This document shows positions 16,716 to 27,105 of a DNA stretch of 64,000 bases, piece after piece. Positions within the stretch are counted from its first letter, which is position 1, and every line of letters starts with the position of its first letter. A program made the translations under genes and the position numbers. Under the pieces are notes generated by a model that was given only the letters and a program-made list of their open reading frames with translations, did not search any database and was not told where the DNA came from. This stretch comes from Palsa-883 sp963847615 (lineage in GTDB: Bacteria > Pseudomonadota > Alphaproteobacteria > Acetobacterales > Acetobacteraceae): the NCBI GenBank assembly GCA_963847615.1, contig CAWKAN010000021.1:62001-126000 (forward strand), written 5' to 3'.

Positions 16716-18107
16716 ATGGCCGAACATGTGATCCGGCTGCCCGACGTCGGCGAGGGCGTCGCCGAGGCCGAACTGGTCGAATGGCACGTCAAGGTCGGCG
16801 ACCTGGTGCGCGAGGACACGGTGCTCGCCGCGGTGATGACCGACAAGGCAACGGTGGAAATTCCCTCGCCGGTCGATGGCAGGATCGTCTGGCTGGGCGC
16901 GCAGATCGGCGATGTCGTCGCGGTTGGTTCCGATCTCGTCCGCCTGGAGGTGGCGGGCGAGGGCAAGCCGCAAGCCGCCGCCGGTGCGCGCGAAGTGCCA
17001 CCGGCGGAACCGCAAACTGCCGAAACGACATCACCCGCCGCGACGGCGCGCCCGCGCCTCGGCGAGGCGACGCCGCGCCCGCGCCTCGGCGAGGCGACGC
17101 CGCGCGCACCCGTCCCGCCGCCGGCCGCGCCCATCCCCCTGGACGCCGCCGCGCGACCGCCGGACACCACTGCGCGACTGCCAGCGGGACCTGCGCCGCG
17201 GCGTGCAACGGCCTACGGCGCGCCGCGTCCGCAAGGCGAGAAGCCCATCGCGGCCCCGGCGGTGCGGCTGCGCGCGCGCGAAGCTGGGATCGATCTGCGG
17301 CAGGTTCCCGGCACCGGCCCGGCCGGGCGCATCACGCACGCCGACCTGGACGCATTCTTCGTGCAAGGCCCGCGCGCGGCGGGGGTGCCAGCGTTGCAGC
17401 CGCGGACCGCCGTCGAGGACATCAAGCTGGTCGGGCTGCGCCGCCGGATCGCCGAGAAGATGGCACTGGCCAATGCCCGCATCCCGCACATCACCTATGT
17501 CGAGGAGATCGATGTCACCGCGCTCGAACAGCTGCGCGCCGCGCTCAACCAGCGCAAGCGGCAGGACCAGGCCAGGCTGACGCTGCTGCCGTTCCTGATG
17601 CGCGCGATGGTGCGGGCGATCGCCGAGCAGCCCAAGGTGAATGCGTTGTTCGACGACGCGGCCGGCGTCATCCACCAGCACGGCGGGGTGCATATCGGCA
17701 TTGCCACCCAGACGCCGGCGGGCCTGATGGTGCCGGTGGTCCGGCACGCCGAGGCGCTGGACCTGTGGGGCTGCGCGGCCGAGCTGGCGCGACTGTCGGA
17801 GGCGGCGAAGGCCGGCACCGCCACGCGCGAGGAGCTCGCCGGCTCGACCATCACCATCACCTCATTGGGCGCACTGGGCGGCGTGGTTTCCACGCCCATC
17901 CTCAATCATCCCGAAGTGGCAATCGTCGGCGTCAACAAAATGATGCTGCGTCCGCTGTGGGACGGCGCGGCGTTCGTGCCGCGCAACATGATGAACCTGT
18001 CGTCGAGTTTCGATCACCGCGTGGTGGACGGCTGGGACGCGGCGACGTTCGTGCAACGGATCAAGGCGTTGCTGGAAACCCCGGCGCTGATCTTCATGGA
18101 GGAGTGA
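16716..18107 (+). CDS. bkdB: Branched-chain 2-oxoacid dehydrogenase E2 (dihydrolipoamide acyltransferase)
   Basis: Core subunit of the complex, 463 residues. One lipoyl domain at 1-78 with the lipoylated Lys44 in MTDKATVEI, a Pro/Ala linker, an E3/E1-binding domain near 183-220 (APAVRLRAREAGIDLRQVPG), and a catalytic acyltransferase domain from about 232 ending in SSSFDHRVVDGWDA with the active-site His and Asp. The linker contains a 27-base direct repeat encoding RPRLGEATP twice (17048-17101). It is followed five bases later by the E3 gene. Confidence 0.95.
   Translation: MAEHVIRLPDVGEGVAEAELVEWHVKVGDLVREDTVLAAVMTDKATVEIPSPVDGRIVWLGAQIGDVVAVGSDLVRLEVAGEGKPQAAAGAREVPPAEPQTAETTSPAATARPRLGEATPRPRLGEATPRAPVPPPAAPIPLDAAARPPDTTARLPAGPAPRRATAYGAPRPQGEKPIAAPAVRLRAREAGIDLRQVPGTGPAGRITHADLDAFFVQGPRAAGVPALQPRTAVEDIKLVGLRRRIAEKMALANARIPHITYVEEIDVTALEQLRAALNQRKRQDQARLTLLPFLMRAMVRAIAEQPKVNALFDDAAGVIHQHGGVHIGIATQTPAGLMVPVVRHAEALDLWGCAAELARLSEAAKAGTATREELAGSTITITSLGALGGVVSTPILNHPEVAIVGVNKMMLRPLWDGAAFVPRNMMNLSSSFDHRVVDGWDAATFVQRIKALLETPALIFMEE
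17048..17101 (+). repeat. 27-bp direct repeat in the bkdB linker
   Basis: Two identical in-frame 27-base units encode RPRLGEATP twice in the flexible linker between lipoyl and subunit-binding domains. The flexible linker should tolerate length change. Confidence 0.85.
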
Positions 18108-18111
18108 GGCC

Positions 18112-19509
<1,398 letters not shown>

Positions 19510-19852
19510 TGCCGGGCGCCCGAAACAACTCCATTCCGATGCCGCCATGATATGCGCCGCCTTGCCTTGCGCCGTCGGGATGGACCGAGGCTGGCGATCC
19601 AAAGCCGGACCGCCAACTCGGGCTGACCGGGAGTTCCCCCGGTTTCGCGCGGGCCGGCTCGGTCCTTGCCGTGCCAGGCGGGTTCGCACCTTGCGACGAC
19701 AGTCGGTATCGGCGGCCCGAAAGGCGTTTCGGACGACAGCACCATTCGCCATCATCGCGCGACAGTGGGAGAGGTGCGCTCCAGGCCGCGGCAGGCACAA
19801 CCGCAGGCGATGCGGGGCATCTCGGCGAAACCGTCCATCGGAGGACTGCTGG
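19510..19852. other. Intergenic region, nothing recognised
   Basis: No recognisable gene, repeat or promoter was seen. The last 15 bases hold GGAGG at 19840-19844, which serves the next frame. Confidence 0.5.
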
Positions 19853-20233
19853 ATGAAGCTGTTGATCGACGTCGCCAAGGCGGTTGCCGACGGCATTGTT
19901 ACACCGGCGCAAGGGGAGGCGCTGCAGCGCGCGGCGGCCGCGGACACGATGGCGCTGGCCATCAACATCCTGCTCTCGATCGGTGTGCTGGCGGTTTCGG
20001 GCGGGGTGCTCGCGCTGCAGCCAACCATCGCCCTGGTCGTCGTGCTTGGTGTCGCCCTGGCCGGCGGCGGTCACGCTTCTGTAGCGGGGGGGCATCGGAC
20101 GGCATGTGGCCATCGCAATGGGGCGGACCACCGCAGACGGCAAATCCTGGCGCGGGCGGTGCGGACCATCCGGCATGACCGAGAGTGCGGGCACGCGTCG
20201 CGTGTTCTGCGCCATTGTGGGATTTGCCGATAG
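19853..20233 (+). pseudogene. Membrane-protein gene remnant (two transmembrane segments, then frame loss)
   Basis: An ATG at 19853 with GGAGG eight bases upstream begins a plausible protein: MKLLIDVAKAVADGIVTPAQ, then two hydrophobic stretches (TMALAINILLSIGVLAVSG and TIALVVVLGVALAGGG). After residue 73 the sequence abruptly becomes rich in His, Arg and Cys, typical of an out-of-frame reading. An N-terminal helix followed by LITPEQ-like text and paired membrane helices recalls DUF2157-type membrane proteins, but the match is weak. I interpret it as a frameshifted or decayed gene; an intact small membrane protein cannot be excluded. Confidence 0.45.
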
Positions 20234-20707
20234 CGGCGAAGTGCCCGCGCAGGACTCTGCCGCAACGTCGATCTGCCGCTGGTGATCGATTTCTTCGACA
20301 CGCCCGCGGGCATGCAGGCGGCGATCAGCAATTCTCAGTTTGGCCAGACGACGTTGCCTCGCCGTCATGGCCGGGCGTGGCCATCCATGCAGCGCCGGCG
20401 GAGGGCGGATGGGCGGCGCCTGTCCCGGCGCAGCCCGGGGTCAAGTCCGGCCATGACGGAGGGAGGCTGTCCGAAATCGGCCAAAATGACAATCGTCGGG
20501 CGGCGATCGGGCTGCTTGATGATCTGGTGCCCGAGGGCCACATTGTCTGCCGGCTGGGACCCCGGCATGGCAGCCCGTGCCACGGCAGACCAGCTGGAGG
20601 AAAAATCCTGAGGGTGCTGGGCGGCTTTCGCCGACCGGTTGCTGGTGGGCCGGGCGGGCCGAACCCGTCACTGCCGTGCCGGGTCCGCAATCAATAAAAG
20701 GTGCGTG
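20234..20707. other. Intergenic region with a BIME-like inverted repeat
   Basis: No intact gene. A short stretch near 20273-20340 reads DLPLVIDFFDTPAGMQAAI and could be the tail of a decayed gene. CCGTCATGGCCGGGC at 20362-20376 and GTCCGGCCATGACGG at 20446-20460 form the arms of an imperfect palindrome about 100 bases long; the same GTCATGGCCGGGC core recurs inside the tandem array at 45355-46012. AAAAGGTG at 20696 serves the following SDR gene. Confidence 0.55.
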
Positions 20708-21475
20708 ATGTCTTTGCAGAACAAGGTCGCGATCGTCACCGGCGGCAACAGTGGGATCGGCAGGGCGATCGCGTTGGGCCTCGCCAAGGCCGGGGCCAAC
20801 ATCGTGATCGACTATATCGCCGACCCCGCGGCGACCGATGCGCTGGAGCGGGAGATCCTGGCGCTCGGCGACCAGGCGATCGGCGTGGACGCCGATGTCA
20901 GCCGGGTCAACGCGGTGCAGCGGCTGATCGATGCGGCGGTGCAGCGGTTCGGGCGCATCGACATCATGGTGAACAACGCGGGGGTGGAGACCCGCACCTC
21001 CGTGCTCGACACCACGGAGGCGCAGTATGATCGCGTGCTGTCAGTCAACCTCAAGAGTGCGTTTTTCGGCACGCAGGCCGCCGCCAGGCAGATGATCAAA
21101 CAGGGCGGCGGCGGGCGGATCATCAACATCACCTCGGTCCATGAGGATTGGCCGATGCCGGGCAACACCGCCTATTGCCTGGCCAAGGGCGGCATGCGGA
21201 TGCTGACGCGCACCGCCGGGGTCGAGCTGGCGCCGCACGGCATCCGGGTGGTTGGCGTCGGCCCCGGCGCGGTGGCCACCGCGATCAACCTGTCCACCAT
21301 GCGGGACCCCGCGCTGATGGCGAAGCTGAACGCGGCGATCCCGCTGGGGCGCATGGCGGAACCGGAGGAGATCGCCAGTGTCGTGGTGTTCCTGGCCGGC
21401 GAGGGCGCGAGCTACCTGACCGCGACAACAATCTTCGCCGACGGCGGGATCATGCAGGGCAGTGTCGGGCTGTAG
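20708..21475 (+). CDS. SDR-family NAD(P)-dependent oxidoreductase
   Basis: Classical short-chain dehydrogenase of 255 residues, close to glucose-1-dehydrogenase and 3-oxoacyl-ACP reductase types. It has the cofactor motif TGGNSGIG near the N-terminus, the NNAGV motif, and the catalytic Ser-Tyr-Lys set in NITSVHEDWPMPGNTAYCLAKGG. The substrate cannot be read from sequence. The ATG at 20708 follows AAAAGGTG. It is seven bases from a GMC oxidoreductase gene and the MFS gene follows six bases after that, so the three form an operon, probably for oxidation and transport of a sugar, polyol or related alcohol. Confidence 0.9.
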   Translation: MSLQNKVAIVTGGNSGIGRAIALGLAKAGANIVIDYIADPAATDALEREILALGDQAIGVDADVSRVNAVQRLIDAAVQRFGRIDIMVNNAGVETRTSVLDTTEAQYDRVLSVNLKSAFFGTQAAARQMIKQGGGGRIINITSVHEDWPMPGNTAYCLAKGGMRMLTRTAGVELAPHGIRVVGVGPGAVATAINLSTMRDPALMAKLNAAIPLGRMAEPEEIASVVVFLAGEGASYLTATTIFADGGIMQGSVGL

Positions 21476-21482
21476 CGCCGCA

Positions 21483-23036
21483 ATGTCGGAACGATATGAC
21501 ATCATCATCATCGGCAGCGGTGCCGGCGGTGGCACGCTGGCGCATCGCTTGGCGCCGTCGGGCAAGCGGATCCTTATTCTGGAGCGCGGCGACTGGCTGA
21601 CGCGCGAGGCGCGCAACTGGCAGGTCGAGGACGTGTTCGTCAACAATCGCTACGTCTCGCCCGACACTTGGCGGCTGGCAGACGGCACGGGGTTCCAGCC
21701 GCAGGTGCACTACTTCGTCGGCGGCGCCACCAAGCTGTTCGGCGCGGCCCTGTATCGGCTGCGCAAGGAGGATTTCGGCGCGCTGCGCCATTACGACGGT
21801 GTTTCGCCGGCCTGGCCGATCGGCTATGACGAACTGGAGCCGTACTACGGGCAGGCCGAGCAGTTGTATCAGGTGCATGGCGAGCGCGGCCGCGATCCCA
21901 CCGAACCGCCGGCCAGCACGCCCTATCCGGCGCCGCCGGTGTCGCACGAGCCGCGCATACGCCGGTTGTTCGACGACCTGACCGCCGCCGGCTACCATCC
22001 GTTCCCCGCGCCCGCCGCGGTGCTGCTGAACGAGGCGGACCCGGCCTATAGCCGGTGCATCCGGTGCCAGACCTGCGATGGATTTCCCTGCCTGGTGCAC
22101 GCGAAATCCGACGCCGAGGTCATTGCCGTCCGCCCCGCGCTGGCGCGGTCCAACGTGACGTTGCTGCGCAATGCGCGGGCGCTGAAGCTGGAGACGAACG
22201 CCGCTGGCACCGCGGTTCTCGGCGTCGTGGCCGAGGTCGATGGCGCGCCGGCGCGGTTCGTCGGCGACATCGTTGTGGTGTCGTGCGGCGCGGCGAATTC
22301 CGCCGCGCTGCTGTTGCGGTCGGCGAATGAGCGGCATCCGGCGGGGCTGGCGAACGGCTCGGGCCAGGTCGGGCGGAACTACATGTTCCACAACAGCCAG
22401 GCGGTGCTGGCGCTGTCGCCGACGCCGAACGACACGATGTTCCAGAAGACGCTGGCGCTGAACGATTTCTATTTCGGCACGCCGGAGTTTCCCTATCCGA
22501 TGGGCAATATCCAGATGATCGGCAAGACGCTCGGTGGCATGTATCGCGCCGAGAAGCCGCTGCTGACCGCACTGATGCCGGATCGCGCGCTGGCGGAGAT
22601 CGCGCGCCATGCCGTCGATTTCTGGCTGACCACCGAGGATCTGCCCGATCCGGACAACCGGGTGACCGTCGACCGCGAGGGGCACATCGTGCTTGCCTAT
22701 ACGCCGAACAACCAGGTGCCGATGCGCAAGCTGTATGACAAGCTGCGCGCCATGCTGGGGGAGATCGGGTTGCAGCCGCAGCATCTGGTTCCCCGCGCGC
22801 TCTACATGCACAACGCGATTGCCTTGGCCGGTTGCGCGCACCAGGCGGGTACCTGCCGTTTCGGCGACGACCCGGCCAGCGCGGTGCTGGATCGCGACTG
22901 CAAGGCGCACGAACTCGACAATCTCTACGTGGTGGACACGAGTTTCTTCGTCAGTATCGGCGCGGTGAACCCCTCGCTCACGGCGATTGCCAATGCGCTG
23001 CGGGTGGGCGACCACCTGCTGCAGCGCCTGGGTTGA
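21483..23036 (+). CDS. GMC-family FAD-dependent oxidoreductase
   Basis: Flavoprotein of 517 residues from the glucose-methanol-choline family, which oxidises primary alcohols, polyols or sugars. The N-terminus YDIIIIGSGAGGGTLAHRLA is the FAD-binding fold. A Cys cluster (RCIRCQTCDGFPCLVHAK) typical of one GMC subgroup lies near residue 195. The C-terminus has AHQAGTCRFG and VVDTSFFVSIGAVNPSLTA, i.e. the conserved GMC end including the active-site Asn. No signal peptide is visible. It sits between the SDR and MFS genes with gaps of 7 and 5 bases. Confidence 0.9.
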   Translation: MSERYDIIIIGSGAGGGTLAHRLAPSGKRILILERGDWLTREARNWQVEDVFVNNRYVSPDTWRLADGTGFQPQVHYFVGGATKLFGAALYRLRKEDFGALRHYDGVSPAWPIGYDELEPYYGQAEQLYQVHGERGRDPTEPPASTPYPAPPVSHEPRIRRLFDDLTAAGYHPFPAPAAVLLNEADPAYSRCIRCQTCDGFPCLVHAKSDAEVIAVRPALARSNVTLLRNARALKLETNAAGTAVLGVVAEVDGAPARFVGDIVVVSCGAANSAALLLRSANERHPAGLANGSGQVGRNYMFHNSQAVLALSPTPNDTMFQKTLALNDFYFGTPEFPYPMGNIQMIGKTLGGMYRAEKPLLTALMPDRALAEIARHAVDFWLTTEDLPDPDNRVTVDREGHIVLAYTPNNQVPMRKLYDKLRAMLGEIGLQPQHLVPRALYMHNAIALAGCAHQAGTCRFGDDPASAVLDRDCKAHELDNLYVVDTSFFVSIGAVNPSLTAIANALRVGDHLLQRLG

Positions 23037-23041
23037 GGCGA

Positions 23042-24229
23042 TTGCCCGGCGCGTCGCGGACCGTCGGCAAGGCGACGATCGGCCTGCTGTACGGCTGCGG
23101 CGTCGTGCAGGGCCTGGCGCTGGTCAGCTTTCCGGCCGCCAGCGCGATCTTCGTCGATCCCGCCGGGTTTGCCCTGTCGGGCACGCAGTACGGCGGGATG
23201 TTCATTCCGCAGGTGATGCTGGCGATCGGCACCGCCGCGCTGGGGCCGTTGCTGACGCCTCGGCTCGGCCTGCGCGGCGTGTTGATGCTGGGGCTGGGGG
23301 GCGATCTTGTTTCGATGGCACTGCTGGCGGCGAGCCCGCTGCTGATCGGCTCGACCGCCGCGTTCGTCGTGCTGTGCGCTGCCACCGGGGCGCTCGGCCT
23401 GGGGTTCGGCGCGACGGTGATGACGCTGAACACGGTCGTCGAGGGGCTGTTTCCCGCGCGCGCGGACGGCGCGGTGCTGGCACTGAACGCGCTGCTCGGG
23501 CTTGGCACGGCGCTCGCGCCGCTGCTGGTGGTGCTGTTCACCGCGGTTGGTGCCTGGTGGCTGCTGCCGCTGTTGATGACCGGCCTGGCCACGTTTTTTT
23601 TGTCCTGGCTGGCCGCGCTGCAGGCGCCGCTGGGCCGCGGGCAGGGCGTGGCGGAGGTGGGCCGGTTGCCGGCACGGTTCTGGTTGTATGCCGCGGTGGC
23701 GCTGCTCTATGGCGTGGTCGAAACGTTGAACGGCAATTGGGCGACGATCTATTTGTCGGCGGAGCGCCATGTCTCGGCGCAGTCGGCGTCCTTCGCGCTC
23801 ACCGGGTTCTGGTTGATGGTGACCCTGGGCCGGGTGATCTTCGCCCTGCTCGGGCGGGTGCTGGCAATGGCCCGGGTCTATGTCGTGCTGCCGCTTGCGC
23901 TGGCCGTCGTGTTCCAGATCGCCGCGCGGGTGGACGGCGCGGCGGCGGGCATCGCGGTGTTTGCCGTCGCGGGGCTGGCATGCTCGGCGTTCCTGCCGTT
24001 GAGCATCAGCCTGGGCGGGGGCGAGTTCCCGCGTCGCGCGGCAACGATGTCGGGCGAGCTGATCGCCTTCTATCAGGTGGGGTATGGGCTTGCCGCGTTC
24101 GGCGTCGGGCCGCTGCGCGCGCTGGGCGGGGTCGATTATGCGACGGCGTTCTCGATCGGCAGTGGTGTCGCGGCGGCTTTGGGTTTTGTGGCGTGGCTGG
24201 TGGTCCGGCGTGGGACCAAGCCGGGGTGA
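23042..24229 (+). CDS. MFS transporter
   Basis: Integral membrane protein of about 395 residues with 11 or 12 hydrophobic helices, for example GLLYGCGVVQGLALVSFPAA, FVVLCAATGALGLGFGATVM, WLLPLLMTGLATFFLSWLAAL and FWLYAAVALLYGVVETLNGN. The pattern of two six-helix halves around a loop near residue 200 fits the major facilitator superfamily. A TTG at 23042 with GAGG just before it is the best start; no ATG lies at the right place. It ends the SDR-GMC-MFS operon and presumably moves the substrate or product of those enzymes. Confidence 0.82.
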   Translation: MPGASRTVGKATIGLLYGCGVVQGLALVSFPAASAIFVDPAGFALSGTQYGGMFIPQVMLAIGTAALGPLLTPRLGLRGVLMLGLGGDLVSMALLAASPLLIGSTAAFVVLCAATGALGLGFGATVMTLNTVVEGLFPARADGAVLALNALLGLGTALAPLLVVLFTAVGAWWLLPLLMTGLATFFLSWLAALQAPLGRGQGVAEVGRLPARFWLYAAVALLYGVVETLNGNWATIYLSAERHVSAQSASFALTGFWLMVTLGRVIFALLGRVLAMARVYVVLPLALAVVFQIAARVDGAAAGIAVFAVAGLACSAFLPLSISLGGGEFPRRAATMSGELIAFYQVGYGLAAFGVGPLRALGGVDYATAFSIGSGVAAALGFVAWLVVRRGTKPG

Positions 24230-24420
24230 CGGGCCGCGGTGGCGGGCCATGGCGGGGGCCGTGGCGATGGCGGTTGGACCGCGGCACCGTGGTCGCCGCG
24301 CAAGCGCGAAATATGTAACGTACGGCAACAAACTTCGCGTGACGACAAACGGCGTTGCCGGCCGGGTAAGACAATGCGAGACAGGATCATGTCCAGACCC
24401 ATGTCAGTGAGGCCACCGCG

Positions 24421-26808
24421 ATGACGCCGAATGACGCCTCGGCGCCGGCACCGACCACCGGCGCGGCGCCGGCGGCGGCGTTCGCCCACCCGACCTGGGC
24501 ATCGGCGCGCAAGGACATGGTGGGAACCAGCCTCGGGTCGTCGCGGCTGTGGTTCACCGTCGCCGAGGGCATCCTCACCGAAGTCTATTACCCGCGCATC
24601 GACATCCCGCAGGTCAAGGACCTGGGCTTCATCATCGCCGACAACCGCGGCTTCTGGGTCGAACTGCGGCGCCTGGCGCAGTATCGCGTCACCCTGGCCG
24701 CGCCCGGCGTGCCGGCGGTCGAGATCGAGCATCGCCATCCGCGCTTCACCTTCACGCTGCGCATCTGCCCGTCGCAGCGGCGCGACGTCCTGCTGCTGGA
24801 CTATCGGCTGGAGGGCGACGCCGCGCTGCGCCCCTATGCGCTGTTGGCGGCGCGGCTCGGCGGCGATGCGCAGAACAACCTGGCCGCGGTCGCGACCTAC
24901 AGTGGCCGGACCGTGCTGTGGGCCGAGCAGGGGCCGTTCGGGCTGGCGCTGTCGGCGGTCGGCGCGGACGGCGCCGACGCCTGGCAACGCTGCTCGGCCG
25001 GCTGCCTGGGGGCCAGCGACGGCTGGCAGGACTTCAACCGCAACGGCCGCATGACCTGGCGCTACGACAGCGCCGGCCCGGGGGCGGTCGCGCTGCTGGG
25101 CGAGCTGCCCGCGCAGGCGACCCTGGCGCTCGGCCTCGCCACCAGCAAGGAGGCGGCGGCGACGCTCGCGGTGTCGAGCCTGCAGCAGGCGTTCGCCACG
25201 GCATGGGACGCGCAGTGCCGCGCCTGGGAGGGCTGGCTGGCGCGCAGCCGACGGCCGGCGCTGCGCGACGACATCGATCGCGCGCTGACGCTGTCCGCCA
25301 CGGTGCTGAAGGTGCACCAGGATCGCACCTATTGCGGCGCCGCGGTGGCCAGCCTGTCGGTGCCGTGGGGCGACGCCAGCCAGAGCCGCGGCGGCTATCA
25401 CCTGGTCTGGCCGCGCGACCTGGTGGAAACCGCCGGCGCCCTGGTGGCCCTGGAGGCCTATGACGATGCGCAGGACATTCTGCGCTACCTGATCGCCACC
25501 CAGCAGGCGGATGGCCATTGGTTCCAGAACCAGTGGCTCGGCGGCACCGCGTTCTGGCAGGGCATTCAGCTCGACGAGGCGGCGTTTCCCATCCTGCTGG
25601 CCGCGGCCCTGGCGGAACGCGATGCGCTGGACGGCATTGCGGTCGCCGACGCGATCCGCCGTGCCGCCGGCTTCATCCTCCGCGAAGGGCCGGCGACCCG
25701 GCAGGACCGCTGGGAGGAAGATGCCGGGGTCAACCTGTTCACGCTTGCGGTTGCCATCGCCGGGCTGGTCGAGGCCAGCGCCTTCCTGGACGGCGCGGCG
25801 CGGCGCTTTGCGCTGCGGGTGGCGGATTACTGGAACGCGCAGGTGGAACACTGGACGTTTGTCGCCGACACCGCGCTGGCGCGGCAGTTCGGCGTGCGCG
25901 GCCACTATATCCGCACCGTGCCGGTGGATGCGCTGACCCGCCGGCGCGACCTGTCCGAGCATGTGCCGATCAAGAACCTGGCCGCCGACCCGGACCTGCC
26001 GGCCACCGCCCAGGTCGCCACCGATTTCCTGCAGCTCGTGCGCTACGGGTTGCGCGACGCGGCCGATCGGTGCGTCCGCGACAGCGTGACGGTCGTCGAC
26101 GGCTTGTTGCGGACCCAGACGCCGAGCGGTCCGGTCTGGCATCGTTACAACGACGACGGCTACGGCGAGCACGACGACGGCAGTGCCTTCGACGGCACCG
26201 GGCGGGGGCGGGGCTGGCCGCTGTTGAGCGGCGAGCGCGGGCACTACGCGCTCGCGGCCGGCGAGGACGTGCTGCCCTACCTCGAGGCGATGATGGCGAT
26301 GAGCAACCCGGTGGGGCTGATCCCCGAGCAGGTGTGGGACAGCGCGCCGATCGCCGGGTGCGATCTGCAGCCCGGCAAGCCGAGCGGCTCGGCCATGCCG
26401 CTGGTCTGGGCGCACGGCGAGTTCGTCAAGCTGTGCTACAGCCGCGTGCTGGGTCGGCCGGTGGACCGGCCGGCGGCGACCTGGGCGCGCTATGGCGGCG
26501 TGCGTCCGCGGCTGGATTACGCCATCTGGGGGCCCAACCTGCGCCTGCGGCACCTGGGTGCGGGCGACACGCTGACCATCGCGCTCAAGGCGCCGGCGCT
26601 GGTGCATTGGGGCGTCAATTCCTGGCACGAGGTCCACGACAGCGAGACGCAGGACACCGGCCTCGGCGTGCACGCGGTCAACCTGCCGGTCGCGGAACTG
26701 ACCGTAGGCGAAACCATCGAGTTCACCTTCCGCTGGCGCGACACGGGAACCTGGGAAGGCCGGGATTACGCCGTGCAGGTGGTCGCCCCGGGCAAGCCGG
26801 CGACGTGA
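24421..26808 (+). CDS. Glycoside hydrolase family 15 protein (glucoamylase-like)
   Basis: A 795-residue enzyme of the bacterial glucan 1,4-alpha-glucosidase type, releasing glucose from the non-reducing ends of alpha-glucans. An N-terminal beta-sandwich domain (WFTVAEGILTEVYYPRIDIP onward) precedes an (alpha/alpha)6 barrel with GGYHLVWPRDLVETAGAL, GHWFQNQWLGGTAFWQGIQLDE, RWEEDAG (from residue 430) and LVWAHGEFVKL with the likely catalytic Glu667. No secretion signal is seen, suggesting a cytoplasmic role in glycogen or maltodextrin use. The stop codon TGA is also the first base of palindromic element A. A weak ribosome binding site (GTGAGG) stands 12 bases before the ATG. Confidence 0.9.
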   Translation: MTPNDASAPAPTTGAAPAAAFAHPTWASARKDMVGTSLGSSRLWFTVAEGILTEVYYPRIDIPQVKDLGFIIADNRGFWVELRRLAQYRVTLAAPGVPAVEIEHRHPRFTFTLRICPSQRRDVLLLDYRLEGDAALRPYALLAARLGGDAQNNLAAVATYSGRTVLWAEQGPFGLALSAVGADGADAWQRCSAGCLGASDGWQDFNRNGRMTWRYDSAGPGAVALLGELPAQATLALGLATSKEAAATLAVSSLQQAFATAWDAQCRAWEGWLARSRRPALRDDIDRALTLSATVLKVHQDRTYCGAAVASLSVPWGDASQSRGGYHLVWPRDLVETAGALVALEAYDDAQDILRYLIATQQADGHWFQNQWLGGTAFWQGIQLDEAAFPILLAAALAERDALDGIAVADAIRRAAGFILREGPATRQDRWEEDAGVNLFTLAVAIAGLVEASAFLDGAARRFALRVADYWNAQVEHWTFVADTALARQFGVRGHYIRTVPVDALTRRRDLSEHVPIKNLAADPDLPATAQVATDFLQLVRYGLRDAADRCVRDSVTVVDGLLRTQTPSGPVWHRYNDDGYGEHDDGSAFDGTGRGRGWPLLSGERGHYALAAGEDVLPYLEAMMAMSNPVGLIPEQVWDSAPIAGCDLQPGKPSGSAMPLVWAHGEFVKLCYSRVLGRPVDRPAATWARYGGVRPRLDYAIWGPNLRLRHLGAGDTLTIALKAPALVHWGVNSWHEVHDSETQDTGLGVHAVNLPVAELTVGETIEFTFRWRDTGTWEGRDYAVQVVAPGKPAT

Positions 26809-27095
26809 AGCAAGGCCGGGGCTTCGCCCCGGACCCCACCGGGGGCTTTGCCCCCTGGACCCCCACCAGAGGCAGCGGCCTCTGGACTCCATGACTGGGA
26901 GTGTGGGGAGGGGAAGGGGGCGTGTGGCCAAGGTGCCGGTGCCGTCGGTCGCGACCGACGGCACCGGCACCCTGCCCCCACGCCCCCTTCCCCTCCCCAC
27001 ACTCCCAGTCCGGGGTTCCAAGGGCTCCGCCCTTGGCGGGGTTCCAAGGGGCAGCGCCCCTTGGTGGGGTCCGGGGCGAAGCCCCAGCCTTGCTT
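26808..27095. repeat. Large palindromic element, copy A
   Basis: Terminal arms of 33 bases (AAGCAAGGCCGGGGCTTCGC onward, and its complement ending at 27095) pair with one mismatch. Inside them are side hairpins (GGGGGCTTTGCCCCC and CCAGAGGCAGCGGCCTCTGG on the left; AAGGGCTCCGCCCTT and AAGGGGCAGCGCCCCTT on the right). The centre (26894-27009) is one long inverted repeat: a shared arm starting ACTGGGAGTGTGGGGAGG, then a copy-specific core at 26932-26971, a perfect 40-base palindrome beginning GGTGCCGGTGCCG. A short mismatched bulge separates shared arm and core. The element fills the space between two convergent genes and overlaps the first one's stop codon. Confidence 0.95.
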
Positions 27096-27105
27096 TCGCG
27101 CGCCG

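Noticed and set aside
19547..19852. Plus-strand upstream extension of the small membrane-protein remnant
   Set aside because: No similarity and the ribosome binding site stands at 19840, in front of the ATG at 19853.
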